DNA from: Tannerellaceae bacterium | Lineage (GTDB): Bacteria; Bacteroidota; Bacteroidia; Bacteroidales; Tannerellaceae | NCBI GenBank assembly: GCA_031284275.1 | Contig: JAITAD010000071.1 | Location: 1 to 44,315, forward strand | Direction: 5' to 3' | Length of the DNA stretch: 44,315 nucleotides | Shown here: one piece after another, positions 8,510-18,480 of the stretch | Position numbering within the stretch: the first letter of the stretch is position 1 | Layout of the letters: the number at the start of each line of letters is the position of its first letter | The notes under the pieces: model-generated | The model's database searches: none | What the model saw: the letters and a program-made list of their open reading frames with translations, nothing else | Told to the model about the DNA's origin: nothing | Translations under genes and position numbers: made by a program

Positions 8510-9820
8510 ATGAAGAGCATCGTCTTAGACATCGAAAAAGCTTTGGGAACCGTCACCTCTGCGCAAGTCGCCGCAGGGGAAGCAAAAGCTAAGGAATGTA
8601 ACGCCCTCCTGCATAGCGGTAAAGGAGCAGGCAGCGATTTTCTGGGGTGGGTGAACCTCCCCTCGTCCATCACGTCGGACGACCTGACGAAGATAGAAGA
8701 GACAGCCGCCCGTCTTCGGGATAAATGTGACTTCGTCGTCGTCATCGGCATTGGAGGCAGCTATCTGGGAGCGCGTGCTGTGATAGAAGCCGTCAATAAC
8801 AGCTTCGACCTCTTGCTGACCGATCGTAGAGACCCCATCATCCTTTATGCCGGCCAGAACATCGGCGAAGATTATCTCTTCGAGCTTTCCGCCCTGCTGC
8901 GCGGCAAGCAGTTCGGGTTGATTAACATCTCCAAGTCGGGTACCACGACGGAGCCTGCCCTTGCTTTCCGCATCCTGAAAAAACAGCTCGAAGAATCCGT
9001 CGGGAAAGACGAGGCGCGCCAACGTATCGTCGCCGTCACTGATGCCCGACGCGGCGCCCTGCGTACTTTGGCGACGCAGGAAGGGTACGACACCTTTGTG
9101 ATTCCCGACAATGTCGGCGGCCGTTTCTCCGTACTCACGCCTGTCGGGCTGTTGCCCATCGCCGTGGCAGGAGTGAATATCCGAGACCTCGTCAAAGGGG
9201 CTGCCGATATGGAGAAAGCCACTGCACCGGACGTCCCCTTTGCTCAGAATCAGGCCGCCCGCTACGCCGTTATCCGGAACGAGCTGTACCGCAGCGGCAA
9301 GAAGATAGAGATACTCGCCAATTTCCACCCCAAGCTCCATTACGTCGCCGAGTGGTGGAAGCAGCTTTACGGCGAGAGTGAAGGCAAGGACGGAAAAGGG
9401 ATTTTCCCCGCCGCCGTTGATCTCACCACCGATCTCCATTCCATGGGGCAATGGATACAAGACGGCGAGCGAAGCATCTTCGAGACCGTCATCACCGTTG
9501 AAACCCCTGCGCACAAAGTTACCGTACCTGCCGATAACGCCGACCTCGACGGCTTGAATTACCTTGCCGGGCGACGTGTGGACGAAGTCAATAAGATGGC
9601 CGAACTCGGCACACAGATGGCGCATGTAGACGGTAAGGTGCCCAACATCAAGATCACCCTCCCCGAAGTTACCCCTTACTGTATCGGCCAACTCTTCTAT
9701 TTCTTCGAGAAGGCCTGCGGAATCAGTGGCTATATCTTGGGTGTCAATCCTTTTGACCAGCCCGGGGTAGAAGCTTACAAGAAGAACATGTTCACCCTGC
9801 TGAAAAAGCCCGGATACTGA
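8510..9820 (+). CDS. pgi: Glucose-6-phosphate isomerase
   Basis: This glycolytic enzyme interconverts glucose-6-phosphate and fructose-6-phosphate in the cytoplasm. The 436-residue product is of the shorter bacterial type. It shows the first SIS domain ([39 protein letters not shown]), the signature loop [20 protein letters not shown] with the catalytic glutamate region, and a C-terminal lysine helix ([18 protein letters not shown]). It starts 23 nt after serA and is followed 6 nt later by a HAD phosphatase, so it probably belongs to the same transcript. No recognisable promoter lies in the gap. Confidence 0.96.
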   Translation: MKSIVLDIEKALGTVTSAQVAAGEAKAKECNALLHSGKGAGSDFLGWVNLPSSITSDDLTKIEETAARLRDKCDFVVVIGIGGSYLGARAVIEAVNNSFDLLLTDRRDPIILYAGQNIGEDYLFELSALLRGKQFGLINISKSGTTTEPALAFRILKKQLEESVGKDEARQRIVAVTDARRGALRTLATQEGYDTFVIPDNVGGRFSVLTPVGLLPIAVAGVNIRDLVKGAADMEKATAPDVPFAQNQAARYAVIRNELYRSGKKIEILANFHPKLHYVAEWWKQLYGESEGKDGKGIFPAAVDLTTDLHSMGQWIQDGERSIFETVITVETPAHKVTVPADNADLDGLNYLAGRRVDEVNKMAELGTQMAHVDGKVPNIKITLPEVTPYCIGQLFYFFEKACGISGYILGVNPFDQPGVEAYKKNMFTLLKKPGY

Positions 9821-9826
9821 TCCGAT

Positions 9827-10528
9827 ATGACGGAGCTGCGAGCTGTCCTTTTCGATATGGACGGCGTCCTTTACGACTCCATGTCGGCGCACGTCCGAGC
9901 GTGGTCTGAGGTGGCTGCTGCACATGGGCTGGCTGCTGCCGATGATGATTTCTACCTCTTCGAAGGAAAAACGGGCGAAGGTACCATCGACGAACTGTTC
10001 CTTCGTACCCGCCATCGCCATGCCACGCCCGACGAGTTGCGAAGCGTCTATCGGGAGAAGTCGGCGCTTTTCGAGCGTTACCACATGCGGCGGCAACCCA
10101 TGTGCGGCGCTATCGACGTCTTGCGCTGTGTCAAAGCCGCCGGATTGCAAACCCTCGTCGTGACCGGATCGGCGCAGCACAGTCTTATTGATGCGCTTGA
10201 AGAAGATTTTCCCGGACATTTTCGTCCTGAAGGGATCGTCACCGCTTACGACGTTGTCCACGGCAAACCGCACCCCGAGCCTTACCTCATCGGCTTGCGA
10301 AAAGCCGCCGTTTCGGCCGCCCAAGCGATAGTCGTCGAAAACGCACCCTTGGGCATACAAGCCGCCGTTGCCGCCGGTATCTATACCGTTGCCGTAAACA
10401 CCGGACCACTCGCCGACGATATTCTCCTTGCTGCCGGCGCCAATCGTCTCTACCCCGACATGCCCTCTCTCGCCGCCGACATGCCCTCCCTCATCCGCCA
10501 CTTTGGTTTGCCGCACCACAAATCTTAA
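9827..10528 (+). CDS. HAD-superfamily phosphatase/phosphoglucomutase-like
   Basis: The 233-residue product is a subfamily I HAD hydrolase. Motif I is LFDMDGVLYDS (D10 nucleophile, D12 acid/base), motif II is VVTGSAQHS, and the motif III lysine lies in HGKPHPEPYLIGL with acidic residues in VVENAPLGIQAA. A helical cap follows motif I, as in beta-phosphoglucomutase and small sugar-phosphate phosphatases. Placement 6 nt after pgi suggests a sugar-phosphate substrate, but HAD specificity cannot be read from sequence. It could be a phosphatase or a mutase; no gene symbol is given. Confidence 0.85.
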   Translation: MTELRAVLFDMDGVLYDSMSAHVRAWSEVAAAHGLAAADDDFYLFEGKTGEGTIDELFLRTRHRHATPDELRSVYREKSALFERYHMRRQPMCGAIDVLRCVKAAGLQTLVVTGSAQHSLIDALEEDFPGHFRPEGIVTAYDVVHGKPHPEPYLIGLRKAAVSAAQAIVVENAPLGIQAAVAAGIYTVAVNTGPLADDILLAAGANRLYPDMPSLAADMPSLIRHFGLPHHKS

Positions 10529-10615
10529 TGGTTCTTAACGACCTGCCGTTACAAAAATCCTGTTACCTTTATGCCCGATTCTTACGCGGCGAGAGGCATG
10601 TAGTGGGCAAGCGAA

Positions 10616-12190
10616 ATGGCAAGCAGGCGGTACTATGGTTATGGTAGCAGAAGAAACTCCTTTTGGGGAGTGGCGATATGGCTTTTTGTCGGCTTGTTGG
10701 CAGGAAGCGTCGTTGTTCTGGCAGCATTCGTAACGGCCGAACGCTTCTCGACGGACGAGTCTTGCGCCGTTTGTCATGTCCATCCGCACGTCGAGGCGAG
10801 CTGGAAATTGTCGGCGCACGTCAATAACGGCAGCGGCGTGTCCGTGCATTGTATCGATTGCCACCTGCCCCCGCGACACGACACGTGGAACCACTATGCC
10901 GCCAAAGTGAAGTTCGGTGTCGGGCACGTGTGGAGTTACCTCACGAAAGACAGCGCCGATTTCGATTGGGAGACGCGGCGAGAATTGGAACACGCTCTTA
11001 CCTATATCCCCAACGACGCCTGTAAGGACTGCCACCGCAACCTCTTCCCACGAGGAATCTCTTCCGATGCCGTCATCGCCCATCTCTATTACGAAGAGAA
11101 CGAAAGCAAGTATAACCTCCAATGTATCGGTTGCCATCTTGATGCCGGGCATGACGACCCCAATTATTCACATGGGAAAATGACCGGCATCCCCCGATCG
11201 GCCGATGCCGGTACGGACACTTGTTTCGCCGAGCCGACGGAAGTGAATCGTTTCGCCGATTATGTCGAACAGATACCCGGCACGGGGGTCACCCTGAGCA
11301 TGAAAGCCATTTCAGGAGGGGTTTTTCGTATGGGAAGCGATGAAGGGGAAAGCTTTCGTTCCCCTGACGAAGGGCCGCAGCGTACCGTTACGGTCAGCCC
11401 TTTCTTCATGGCTGAGGTGGAAACGACGTGGAATCAGTTCTGGGCATTTTATGCCCGGACGATGAGCGAAGGCCGTATCCCCCCTGACGTCGTTTTCGCT
11501 GCCAATGCCGACTCCACAATCGACGCACTTTCCGGACCGACGCCTCCCTTTGGACTGCCCGACAGGGGGTGGGGAGGTGGAGAACGGCCGGCCATCACCA
11601 TGACGCATTATGCCGCCGAGATTTTCTGCCGATGGCTCTCCTTGCAGACAGGTAAACCTTACCGACTGCCCACCGAAGCCGAATGGGAATACGCTGCACG
11701 CGGCGGGACGCAGACTCCCTACTTCTTTGCCGGAACGCCCCGCTCCTATTCCAATGAAGGCTTTTGGCGCAGGTTTTTTGCTCCCGAAACGAATGTTATC
11801 TCCGACTACGTCGTTTATGCCAACAACAGCAAAAACCGCACGGGGGAGCCGGATGCCGTCTTACCCAATCCCTTTGGTTTGAAGAACATGTTGGGAAACG
11901 TCATGGAATATTGCGCCGACCGATACGATCCGCAGGCTTATGCCAAGACACCTCCTGAGGTAACCGACCCTTTAGTGACCGAAGGCGACGAATGGGTTGT
12001 ACGGGGTGGAAATTATGCCTCCGACGCTTCCGAGCTGCGTGTAGCGGCACGCTCCCATACCCGACACGACGAATGGATGCGCACCGACCCCCAACAGCCC
12101 AAAAGCATATGGTGGTATTCCGATGTGTGCGGTATCGGCTTCAGGGTAGTCTGCGACACCACAGCCATCACGATTCGGATAACCGAATAA
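10616..12190 (+). CDS. Fusion of NapC/NrfH-like tetraheme cytochrome c and formylglycine-generating-enzyme-like domain
   Basis: The 524-residue product has a basic N-terminus and one membrane anchor (about 16-38). Four c-type heme motifs follow: CAVCH (50-54), CIDCH (79-83), CKDCH (136-140) and CIGCH (170-174). This matches NapC/NirT/NrfH quinol dehydrogenases, which pass electrons from menaquinol to periplasmic reductases. From about 228 a second domain of the FGE/SUMF1 type begins (SGGVFRMGSDEGESFRSPDE). It continues through YRLPTEAEWEYAARGG, FGLKNMLGNVMEYCADRY and WVVRGGNY, to a final CGIGFRVV. FGE-like domains oxidise cysteine in sulfatases or act as structural or ligand-binding modules. 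No reductase partner such as NrfA lies nearby. What the joined domain does is unknown. A weak -7-like box (TACCTTTA, 10564-10571) lies upstream. Confidence 0.88.
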   Translation: MASRRYYGYGSRRNSFWGVAIWLFVGLLAGSVVVLAAFVTAERFSTDESCAVCHVHPHVEASWKLSAHVNNGSGVSVHCIDCHLPPRHDTWNHYAAKVKFGVGHVWSYLTKDSADFDWETRRELEHALTYIPNDACKDCHRNLFPRGISSDAVIAHLYYEENESKYNLQCIGCHLDAGHDDPNYSHGKMTGIPRSADAGTDTCFAEPTEVNRFADYVEQIPGTGVTLSMKAISGGVFRMGSDEGESFRSPDEGPQRTVTVSPFFMAEVETTWNQFWAFYARTMSEGRIPPDVVFAANADSTIDALSGPTPPFGLPDRGWGGGERPAITMTHYAAEIFCRWLSLQTGKPYRLPTEAEWEYAARGGTQTPYFFAGTPRSYSNEGFWRRFFAPETNVISDYVVYANNSKNRTGEPDAVLPNPFGLKNMLGNVMEYCADRYDPQAYAKTPPEVTDPLVTEGDEWVVRGGNYASDASELRVAARSHTRHDEWMRTDPQQPKSIWWYSDVCGIGFRVVCDTTAITIRITE

Positions 12191-12203
12191 CCCCTTAGTT
12201 TGT

Positions 12204-13589
12204 ATGTCCTACGAAGAAACTATCCGATACCTTTACACTGCCACACCTGTCTTTGAGCGTATGGGAGCAGCGGCTTACAAGCCCGGATTGGACACTATGG
12301 AAGCCGTTAGTGAACAATGTGGCCGCCCCCATGAAGCTTACCGCACCATCCATGTCGCCGGAACGAACGGCAAAGGTTCCGTCTGCCACCTCTTGGCTGC
12401 CATATTGCAGCAAGCAGGCTATCGGGTCGGGTTGTATACCTCGCCGCACCTGCGGGACTTTTGCGAACGCATACGGGTGAACGGACAAAAGATACCTCAA
12501 GACGCCGTCGCTGCTTTCGTGATCCGACACCGTTCTCTCTTCGAGCAATTGGAAGCTTCTTTCTTTGAGATTGCCACTGCTTTGGCTTTCGACTGGTTTC
12601 GGGAAGAGAAGGTCGATGTCGCCATTATCGAAACAGGGTTGGGCGGAAGGCTCGACAGCACGAATATCATCACGCCCGTACTAAGCGTCATCACCTCCGT
12701 CGATTACGACCATACCGACATCTTGGGAGACGATATTCTTGCTATCGCTTTCGAGAAGGCCGGTATCATCAAAACCGGTGTCCCCGTCGTTTTGGGGCAT
12801 AGCATCGAGAGAGGCCATAACGGCGTTTTCAAGCACCTCCTCAAATGGGCGGAGGAATGTGCCGCCCCTGCTTATCCGGCATGGCAGGATGGTTTTATCC
12901 TGCGTTTTCATACACGCTTCGATACCGCTTTGGCTGCCGACGGATCGGCATGTATCACCGGCGCTTCTTCCCGCCTCAGGATGCGCAGCTACGGACGTAC
13001 CGTTACCCCACTCATCGGAGAGGTACAGCGAGCGAACGCCTCCACAGTGCTTAAAGCCTTGCAGTTGCTCACAGAGCAAGGCTTTCATTTTTCGCCGGAA
13101 GATGTCAGGGCAGGTTTTGCCGACGTCTGCCGACTCACCGGATTGGAAGGCCGATGGCAGCAGCTTGGCACCTTGCCTCTCGTCGTCTGCGACAGTGGGC
13201 ATAACCCTGCTGCATGGAAGCAGATAACCAAACAGATCACCGCTTACAACCGACACCGTCCTTTCCGACATCTGCATTTTGTCCTCGGTTTCTCTGCCGA
13301 TAAGGATATCGACGCCATCCTGCCTTACCTCCCTTGCGGATATGCCAACGCCACTTTCTACTTCACGCAGGCCGATACCCCCCGCGCACTCCCCGCCGCC
13401 GCCTTAAAAGAACGGGTTCTCCACTTCCTCTCCCTTTCTTCCTCTCCCTCCCTTTCCCTTTCAGGCGAGTGCTATGACTCCGTTGCCGACGCCGTACGAC
13501 AGGCTTGCTCGGCTGCGTCTGCGACAGACTTCGTTTTCATCGGCGGCAGTTTCTACGTCGTTGCCGAAGCCTTACCCCTCTTTCCATGA
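12204..13589 (+). CDS. folC: Bifunctional dihydrofolate/folylpolyglutamate synthase
   Basis: FolC joins dihydropteroate to glutamate and extends the folate glutamate tail, using ATP in the cytoplasm. The 461 residues fit the Mur-ligase-like family. The P-loop is AGTNGKGSVCHLLAAIL, followed by YTSPHLRDFCERIRVNG and ETGLGGRLDSTNIITP. SVDYDHTDILG, VVCDSGHNPAAWKQI and HFVLGFSADKDI also match. Near the C-terminus a Ser/Pro-rich insertion (FLSLSSSPSLSLSGE) is encoded by an almost pure pyrimidine stretch (about 13420-13462). It looks like simple-sequence expansion in a variable loop. The start is 13 nt after the cytochrome fusion, and the end overlaps the porin gene by 4 nt. Confidence 0.95.
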   Translation: MSYEETIRYLYTATPVFERMGAAAYKPGLDTMEAVSEQCGRPHEAYRTIHVAGTNGKGSVCHLLAAILQQAGYRVGLYTSPHLRDFCERIRVNGQKIPQDAVAAFVIRHRSLFEQLEASFFEIATALAFDWFREEKVDVAIIETGLGGRLDSTNIITPVLSVITSVDYDHTDILGDDILAIAFEKAGIIKTGVPVVLGHSIERGHNGVFKHLLKWAEECAAPAYPAWQDGFILRFHTRFDTALAADGSACITGASSRLRMRSYGRTVTPLIGEVQRANASTVLKALQLLTEQGFHFSPEDVRAGFADVCRLTGLEGRWQQLGTLPLVVCDSGHNPAAWKQITKQITAYNRHRPFRHLHFVLGFSADKDIDAILPYLPCGYANATFYFTQADTPRALPAAALKERVLHFLSLSSSPSLSLSGECYDSVADAVRQACSAASATDFVFIGGSFYVVAEALPLFP

Positions 13590-15505
13590 ACAGGGCCTCC
13601 TTTTTCCTCTTTCTTCTGATTTTCTTTACGCAGACGGACGCTGCGGCGCAACTGAGGATGGAAACTCTTGTCGGCGAAACGGCAGAGGTCATGGAACTGA
13701 CCCCCGACACAGGACGCTTGAACTTTGCCCGTGCGGCTTCCGTAGAAGGGCAAGGTATCGCCGTCGCTTATCCGGCCAATAACGGTGCACCGGTGCAGAG
13801 TCGTATCTTTTCGGAAAGGCCGGAACCCCGAGATTTCATCTTCGTCGACCCGCTGAAACAAAACCTCCTTCTTTCTCCCCGTTTTTTTGACACCAAAATC
13901 CCCCGCACAGACATCCTGTATACTTTCAACGGAGGCGAACAAAGAAAGGAAGAACGGCTCAAAGCCTTGCTCACATGGAACTTTGGAAAACGACTCAACG
14001 TCGGCGGAGAGGTAGACTATATCTATAGTCGGGGACATTATCGCTCGAATGGCAACAAGACCGTCTCTTACCGCCTCTTCGGCAGCTTCCTGACAGACCG
14101 TTACGAAGCGCGCGCCTATTTGGGTAACTGTTATTTCGTCACCGCCGAAAATGGGGGACTGACGAATGACGACTATATCACTCACCCCGAACGCTTCACC
14201 GACGGACGTCGGGCGATAGACTCCAAAGCCTTTCCCGTTCGTTTCTTCGACGTCTTCAACACGGTCAGAGAAAAGCAATATTTCCTTGCCCACCGGTATA
14301 ACCTCGGCGCTTACAGGCCTCACGACGATACCCTCCGATTCGTACCGGTGGCAAGTATCGGCCACCGCTTTATCTACATCGCCAATCGTCGGCATTTCAC
14401 CGCCACCGATATCTCGGCCGTAGACACCTGTTACCCGACCAATTACGCTCCGCTCCCCGCCGAAGGAGAAGACGATGCCCTGCACGATCGGCCTGCTGCC
14501 GTGACCCTTGCCAACACCTTTTCCCTTTCCCTGCGCGAAGGATTCAGAGATTGGGTCAAGTTCGGACTTGCCGCTTTCGTGCGATTCGAACAGCGACGTT
14601 TCACGACCGCCGGCCTGTCCGACAACGGTACGATACTGCCTGCTGATCTCGCCGTTTTTAAGGAGTTCTCGACCTATGTCGGAGGAGAGTGGAGCAAACG
14701 GCGGGGACGATATCTCACTTACAATGCCTCGGGAGAGATTTGCCTTCTTGGAGACGACATCGGTGAGTTTCGGCTTGCCGGCGATATCCGCACCACCCTC
14801 CCCCTTGCCGGCAGTGACGCCACTCTCGTGGCTGAAGCTTACCTCAGAAACCTCACCCCTGCCTTTTTTCTGCGCCATTACCGTTCCCGTTACTTCGTTT
14901 GGGATGCCCCACTCCCGAACGAACAGCAGGCTTATGTCGGCGGAACGGTAGATATTCCGGCCACACGTACCCGCCTGAGCGCCGGTGTACACAGCCTCCA
15001 AAATCACACTTACGTAGATGCTTCCGGCTATCCCGCCTGCTTCGACGGCAATATCCAAGTCCTTTCCGCCCGACTCGCCCAATCCTTCCGTTTCGGCGTT
15101 TTCGGATGGGAGAACGAAGCCGTCGCTCAACAGTCCTCCCAGAGCCTCCTTCTGCCCTTACCCCTCCTTTGCCTTTACACCAACCTCTATGCCGACGTCA
15201 AACCCGTCCCCGTCCTCTCCCTGCAACTCGGCTGTGAGGCCTATTGGTTTACTGCCTATAACGCCCCCTACTACGAACCGGCGACGATGCTTTTCCGCCT
15301 TCAGGATACCGACGAGGCCGTTTCCGTCGGCAATTTCCCTCTCGTCAATGCTTACGCCAATTTTCACCTCAAACAAGCTCGTTTCTTTGTGGCCGCCTCC
15401 AATTTGGCTTCGCTTTTCCTCACCCCCGAATATTTTTCGCTGCCGCACTATCCCCTTAATCCTTTCCTTATTAAGTTCGGCATCGCCGTTCATCTCAATG
15501 ATTAG
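13586..15505 (+). CDS. Putative outer-membrane porin (Porin_10-like)
   Basis: The ATG at 13586 overlaps the folC stop (ATGA) and begins a signal peptide (MNRASFFLFLLIFFTQTDAA, then AQ). A start further upstream at 13505 would read through folC. The 639-residue product matches the Bacteroidota 'putative porin' pattern. After RDFIFVDPLKQNLLLSP come FFDTKIPRTDILYTFNGGEQ and many alternating beta-strands with aromatic girdles (KRLNVGGEVDYIYSRGHYRS, DRYEARAYLGNCYFVT). The last strand is FLIKFGIAVHL. It has no plug domain or TonB box, so passive diffusion is likely. It lies between folC and rdgB-porZ. Its substrate cannot be inferred. Confidence 0.8.
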   Translation: MNRASFFLFLLIFFTQTDAAAQLRMETLVGETAEVMELTPDTGRLNFARAASVEGQGIAVAYPANNGAPVQSRIFSERPEPRDFIFVDPLKQNLLLSPRFFDTKIPRTDILYTFNGGEQRKEERLKALLTWNFGKRLNVGGEVDYIYSRGHYRSNGNKTVSYRLFGSFLTDRYEARAYLGNCYFVTAENGGLTNDDYITHPERFTDGRRAIDSKAFPVRFFDVFNTVREKQYFLAHRYNLGAYRPHDDTLRFVPVASIGHRFIYIANRRHFTATDISAVDTCYPTNYAPLPAEGEDDALHDRPAAVTLANTFSLSLREGFRDWVKFGLAAFVRFEQRRFTTAGLSDNGTILPADLAVFKEFSTYVGGEWSKRRGRYLTYNASGEICLLGDDIGEFRLAGDIRTTLPLAGSDATLVAEAYLRNLTPAFFLRHYRSRYFVWDAPLPNEQQAYVGGTVDIPATRTRLSAGVHSLQNHTYVDASGYPACFDGNIQVLSARLAQSFRFGVFGWENEAVAQQSSQSLLLPLPLLCLYTNLYADVKPVPVLSLQLGCEAYWFTAYNAPYYEPATMLFRLQDTDEAVSVGNFPLVNAYANFHLKQARFFVAASNLASLFLTPEYFSLPHYPLNPFLIKFGIAVHLND

Positions 15506-15532
15506 TCGATAAAGACCTAAATTGCACCCCTC

Positions 15533-18457
15533 ATGAAAAATAAGTCTTCCGCTTCCCTGCCTTTAATCTTCGCCACGAATAACCGCCACAAATTGGAGGA
15601 GGTCAGAAACATGATACCCGGTATCGCCATAGAAAGCTTGGCAGACATCGGCTGTCGGGAAGAAATCCCTGAGACCGCCTGCTCGCTTGAAGGAAACGCA
15701 CGTCTCAAAGCCACTTTCGTCTATGAGCGTTTCGACAGAGACTGTTTCGCCGACGATACCGGCCTCGAAGTCGAAGCCCTCGGTAACCGTCCGGGCGTAC
15801 ATAGCGCACGTTTCTCACACGAGGGAACGGATGCCGCCAACATCGACAAGCTGCTGCGCGCCCTCAATGGTCAAACCCGTCGCACAGCCCGTTTCCGCAC
15901 GGTCATAGCCCTCCTCCTCAACTCCCACGAGTATTTCTTTGAAGGTATCGTCACCGGCACCATCGCCACCGAGCCGCGCGGAACGGCAGGCTTCGGATAC
16001 GATCCCGTTTTCATCCCCGAAGGGTACGACCAAACTTTTGCCGAATTGGGAACGACCGTCAAAAACGCCGTCAGTCACAGGGCACGTGCCGTCAGCCGAC
16101 TGGCGACTTTTCTCACCACGCTTTGCGCCGCCTGCCTCTGTCTCCTGTCCTTGCCTGTCGAAGCACAAAAAGGAACATGGCGATCCTATCCCTCCTATAC
16201 TTGGACAAGGATGGTCGAAGAGACCCCTGACGATGTCTTCGTCCTCGCAGGTTTCGACATCACCGCTTTCGACCGCCCCTCCGGAGCGCTCTATGCTTAC
16301 GGTAAGGACGACAACAGCGTCTCCCTCTATACACGGGAAAGCGGACTGAGCGACGCCTACATCAGCCGCATCGGATACAGTGTCGATACGCGCACACTCC
16401 TCTTGCTCTATACCAACGGAAATATCGACCTCCTCACCGACAAAGGACTCTACAACATCCCTCACCTCCTCAACAACCAAACCGTGCGGGACAAGACGGT
16501 CAATGACATCTCCTTTGCCGGCGACTACGCCTTTCTGGCGGCCAACTTCGGCATCATGGTCATAAATCTCACCAAGAGAGAAATCACCGGCACTTACCAA
16601 ATTGGTGTCACCCGGTCGGTCTTCCTGTGCGGTGACGAACTCATCGCCGTCACCGAAGAGGGTGTTTACAGTGGACGGACAGCCGACAATCTCCTCGACA
16701 AAGCCAACTGGACAGATTTCCCCGTCCCGATCGGAGGGACCGTTCGCAAGCTCTTCGGGTGGGGGAAGACGCTTGTCGCCCTCAAAGACGACGGTGTCCT
16801 TTGGCACAATGCCGACGGACAATGGAAGTCTTCTTTCGATTACGTCCTGGATATCTTTTGCAAGGGGGATAAGCTCATCGTCCGCCGTTGGGGCGATATG
16901 ATAGTCTTCTTCGCTATAGACAATTGGAAGCAGATCCTTGTCAACGAAGCTTTCGACGTTGCTACACGCACCGGTGACGTCTATTGGATAGCCGCCGGCA
17001 AGGAAGGCCTTAAAGCTTTGCGACCATCCGACGACGATGGCGGTCATGAACCCGTCCTCTCCGGACTTACCGTCAATGGCCCCAAGCGCGACCATGCCGC
17101 CTTTCTCACCTTCCACAAAGACAGGCTCTTCGTCACCGGCGACGGCGCCGGAGTCTTTCATGACATCTCCACGCGCCGCGCCGCCACGCTCATGGCTTAC
17201 GACGGACGCGAGTGGTACAATTTCGATGAGCAAGCCATCGCCACACAAGCAGGACACCCTTTTTCTGAAGCCGTCGCCGTTGCCGTCGATCCGCTCGACG
17301 ATGACCATTTCTTTGTCGCCACCGCCGGCGAAGGTCTCTTCGAGTTTCGGGACGACAGCTTTGTCCAACGGTACTACGACGACAATTCCCTCATCCAATC
17401 CTTCGTCCCCGCCTCCGACCCCTATGCCGGACGATACGTCCGCACCGACGGACTCGCTTTCGACCGTGACGCCAATCTCTGGGTCACCAACAGCGACGGC
17501 GACCTCCACGCCCTCAAAGTTCGAAAACCCGACGGTACATGGATCGCCCTTGATTACAAAGGTACCGGTATGCCTTCACGCGTCGTCATGGACAAGATAC
17601 TTATCACCCGAAACAATCACAAGTGGGTCAATATCCCGAAAGGGACAGGTGTCGGGATCCTCGTCGTCGACGAAGGCGCTACGCTCGACGACACCTCTGA
17701 CGACGTGGCCAACTTCTTCGCCTCATTTCGTTCTGCACCTACCGCCGAAGGGCAGGTTCTCATCTCCCCCACTTCCTATTATTGTATGGCCGAAGACCTC
17801 AATGGACACGTTTGGATCGGTACCACTCTCGGACCGCTCATCTGCCCCAACCCTGCCTATGCCGTCACCGACCCCTCACGGATGTACGCCAACCGCATCG
17901 TCCGAACGGACGCTGACGGCGCCGGCGCCTATTTTCTCGACGGAGAGGCTGTATGGGCGATTGCTGTGGACGGAGGCAATCGCAAGTGGCTCGGTACGCA
18001 AAGCTCAGGGCTGATAGTCGTTTCGGAAGACGGGCAGGAAACCGTCGAACATTTCACCACCGCCAACTCGCCTCTTCCCTCCAACCTTATACAGAGCATC
18101 GCCATCCATCCTACTACGGGCGAAGTCTTCATCGGCACCGACAAAGGTATCGTCTCCTACCTCAGCGGCGTCACTTCGGGAAGACCCGACTATTCCCAAG
18201 TAACGGTTTTCCCCAACCCCGTACGTCCCGGATTTGAAGGCCTTGTCACCGTTTCGGGACTCATTCGGGACTCATACGTCCGTATCACTGATCTCAACGG
18301 ACATCCACTCGCCGAAGGCAAGTCCGTCGGCGGGCAATTTTTCTGGAATGCCAGACGCCCTACGGGAGAACCCCTCTCCACCGGCGTCTATCTCGTCTTT
18401 TCCGCTACGGCCGAAGCGGTGCAAAGCGTCGTGGCCAAAATCATGGTCATCCGTTGA
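15533..18457 (+). CDS. rdgB-porZ: Single reading frame joining XTP/dITP pyrophosphatase (RdgB) to T9SS surface protein PorZ
   Basis: Residues 1 to about 198 are a full RdgB/HAM1 enzyme, which hydrolyses ITP, dITP and XTP. Its motifs are [32 protein letters not shown] and the terminal SHRARA. Without any stop or in-frame ATG/GTG, the frame passes into [20 protein letters not shown], then PVEA and QKGTW. That stretch has the form of a signal peptide, with arginines, a hydrophobic core and a VEA cleavage site after A211. The rest (212-974) resembles PorZ: beta-propeller repeats ([20 protein letters not shown]), then an Ig-like type IX C-terminal domain starting [14 protein letters not shown] and ending STGVYLVFS. 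PorZ sits on the cell surface and helps sortase PorU attach cargo to A-LPS. Cleavage by signal peptidase could split the chain in two; that is inference. A sequencing error removing a stop is the main alternative. Confidence 0.85.
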   Translation: MKNKSSASLPLIFATNNRHKLEEVRNMIPGIAIESLADIGCREEIPETACSLEGNARLKATFVYERFDRDCFADDTGLEVEALGNRPGVHSARFSHEGTDAANIDKLLRALNGQTRRTARFRTVIALLLNSHEYFFEGIVTGTIATEPRGTAGFGYDPVFIPEGYDQTFAELGTTVKNAVSHRARAVSRLATFLTTLCAACLCLLSLPVEAQKGTWRSYPSYTWTRMVEETPDDVFVLAGFDITAFDRPSGALYAYGKDDNSVSLYTRESGLSDAYISRIGYSVDTRTLLLLYTNGNIDLLTDKGLYNIPHLLNNQTVRDKTVNDISFAGDYAFLAANFGIMVINLTKREITGTYQIGVTRSVFLCGDELIAVTEEGVYSGRTADNLLDKANWTDFPVPIGGTVRKLFGWGKTLVALKDDGVLWHNADGQWKSSFDYVLDIFCKGDKLIVRRWGDMIVFFAIDNWKQILVNEAFDVATRTGDVYWIAAGKEGLKALRPSDDDGGHEPVLSGLTVNGPKRDHAAFLTFHKDRLFVTGDGAGVFHDISTRRAATLMAYDGREWYNFDEQAIATQAGHPFSEAVAVAVDPLDDDHFFVATAGEGLFEFRDDSFVQRYYDDNSLIQSFVPASDPYAGRYVRTDGLAFDRDANLWVTNSDGDLHALKVRKPDGTWIALDYKGTGMPSRVVMDKILITRNNHKWVNIPKGTGVGILVVDEGATLDDTSDDVANFFASFRSAPTAEGQVLISPTSYYCMAEDLNGHVWIGTTLGPLICPNPAYAVTDPSRMYANRIVRTDADGAGAYFLDGEAVWAIAVDGGNRKWLGTQSSGLIVVSEDGQETVEHFTTANSPLPSNLIQSIAIHPTTGEVFIGTDKGIVSYLSGVTSGRPDYSQVTVFPNPVRPGFEGLVTVSGLIRDSYVRITDLNGHPLAEGKSVGGQFFWNARRPTGEPLSTGVYLVFSATAEAVQSVVAKIMVIR

Positions 18458-18480
18458 ACGGCTTATTTTGAACGGCTTAT
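18454..18480 (+). repeat. 14-bp tandem duplication at the porZ-murB junction
   Basis: TTGAACGGCTTAT occurs at 18454-18466 and again at 18468-18480, a 14-bp period with identical copies. The first copy contains the porZ stop TGA (18455-18457) and the second runs into the murB ATG (18479). It looks like a recent slippage duplication that widened the gap between the two genes. Confidence 0.85.

Noticed and set aside
8525..10519. 664-codon open frame on the minus strand
   Set aside because: It lies antisense to pgi and the HAD phosphatase, both clear genes, has no recognisable domain, and reflects the G+C-rich codon pattern of the opposite strand.
13553..15130. 525-codon open frame antisense to the porin
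   Set aside because: No signal peptide, membrane or enzyme motif; the sense strand encodes a coherent barrel with signal peptide.
16080..16170. Separate start for porZ inside the joined frame
   Set aside because: No in-frame ATG or GTG occurs here; the only GTG (16086) is out of frame and the only TTG lies near the end of the hydrophobic core, too late to give a signal peptide.
15815..17509. 564-codon open frame antisense to rdgB-porZ
   Set aside because: Low-complexity Gly/Val/Asp composition, no domain, and full overlap with a gene having strong motifs in the other strand.
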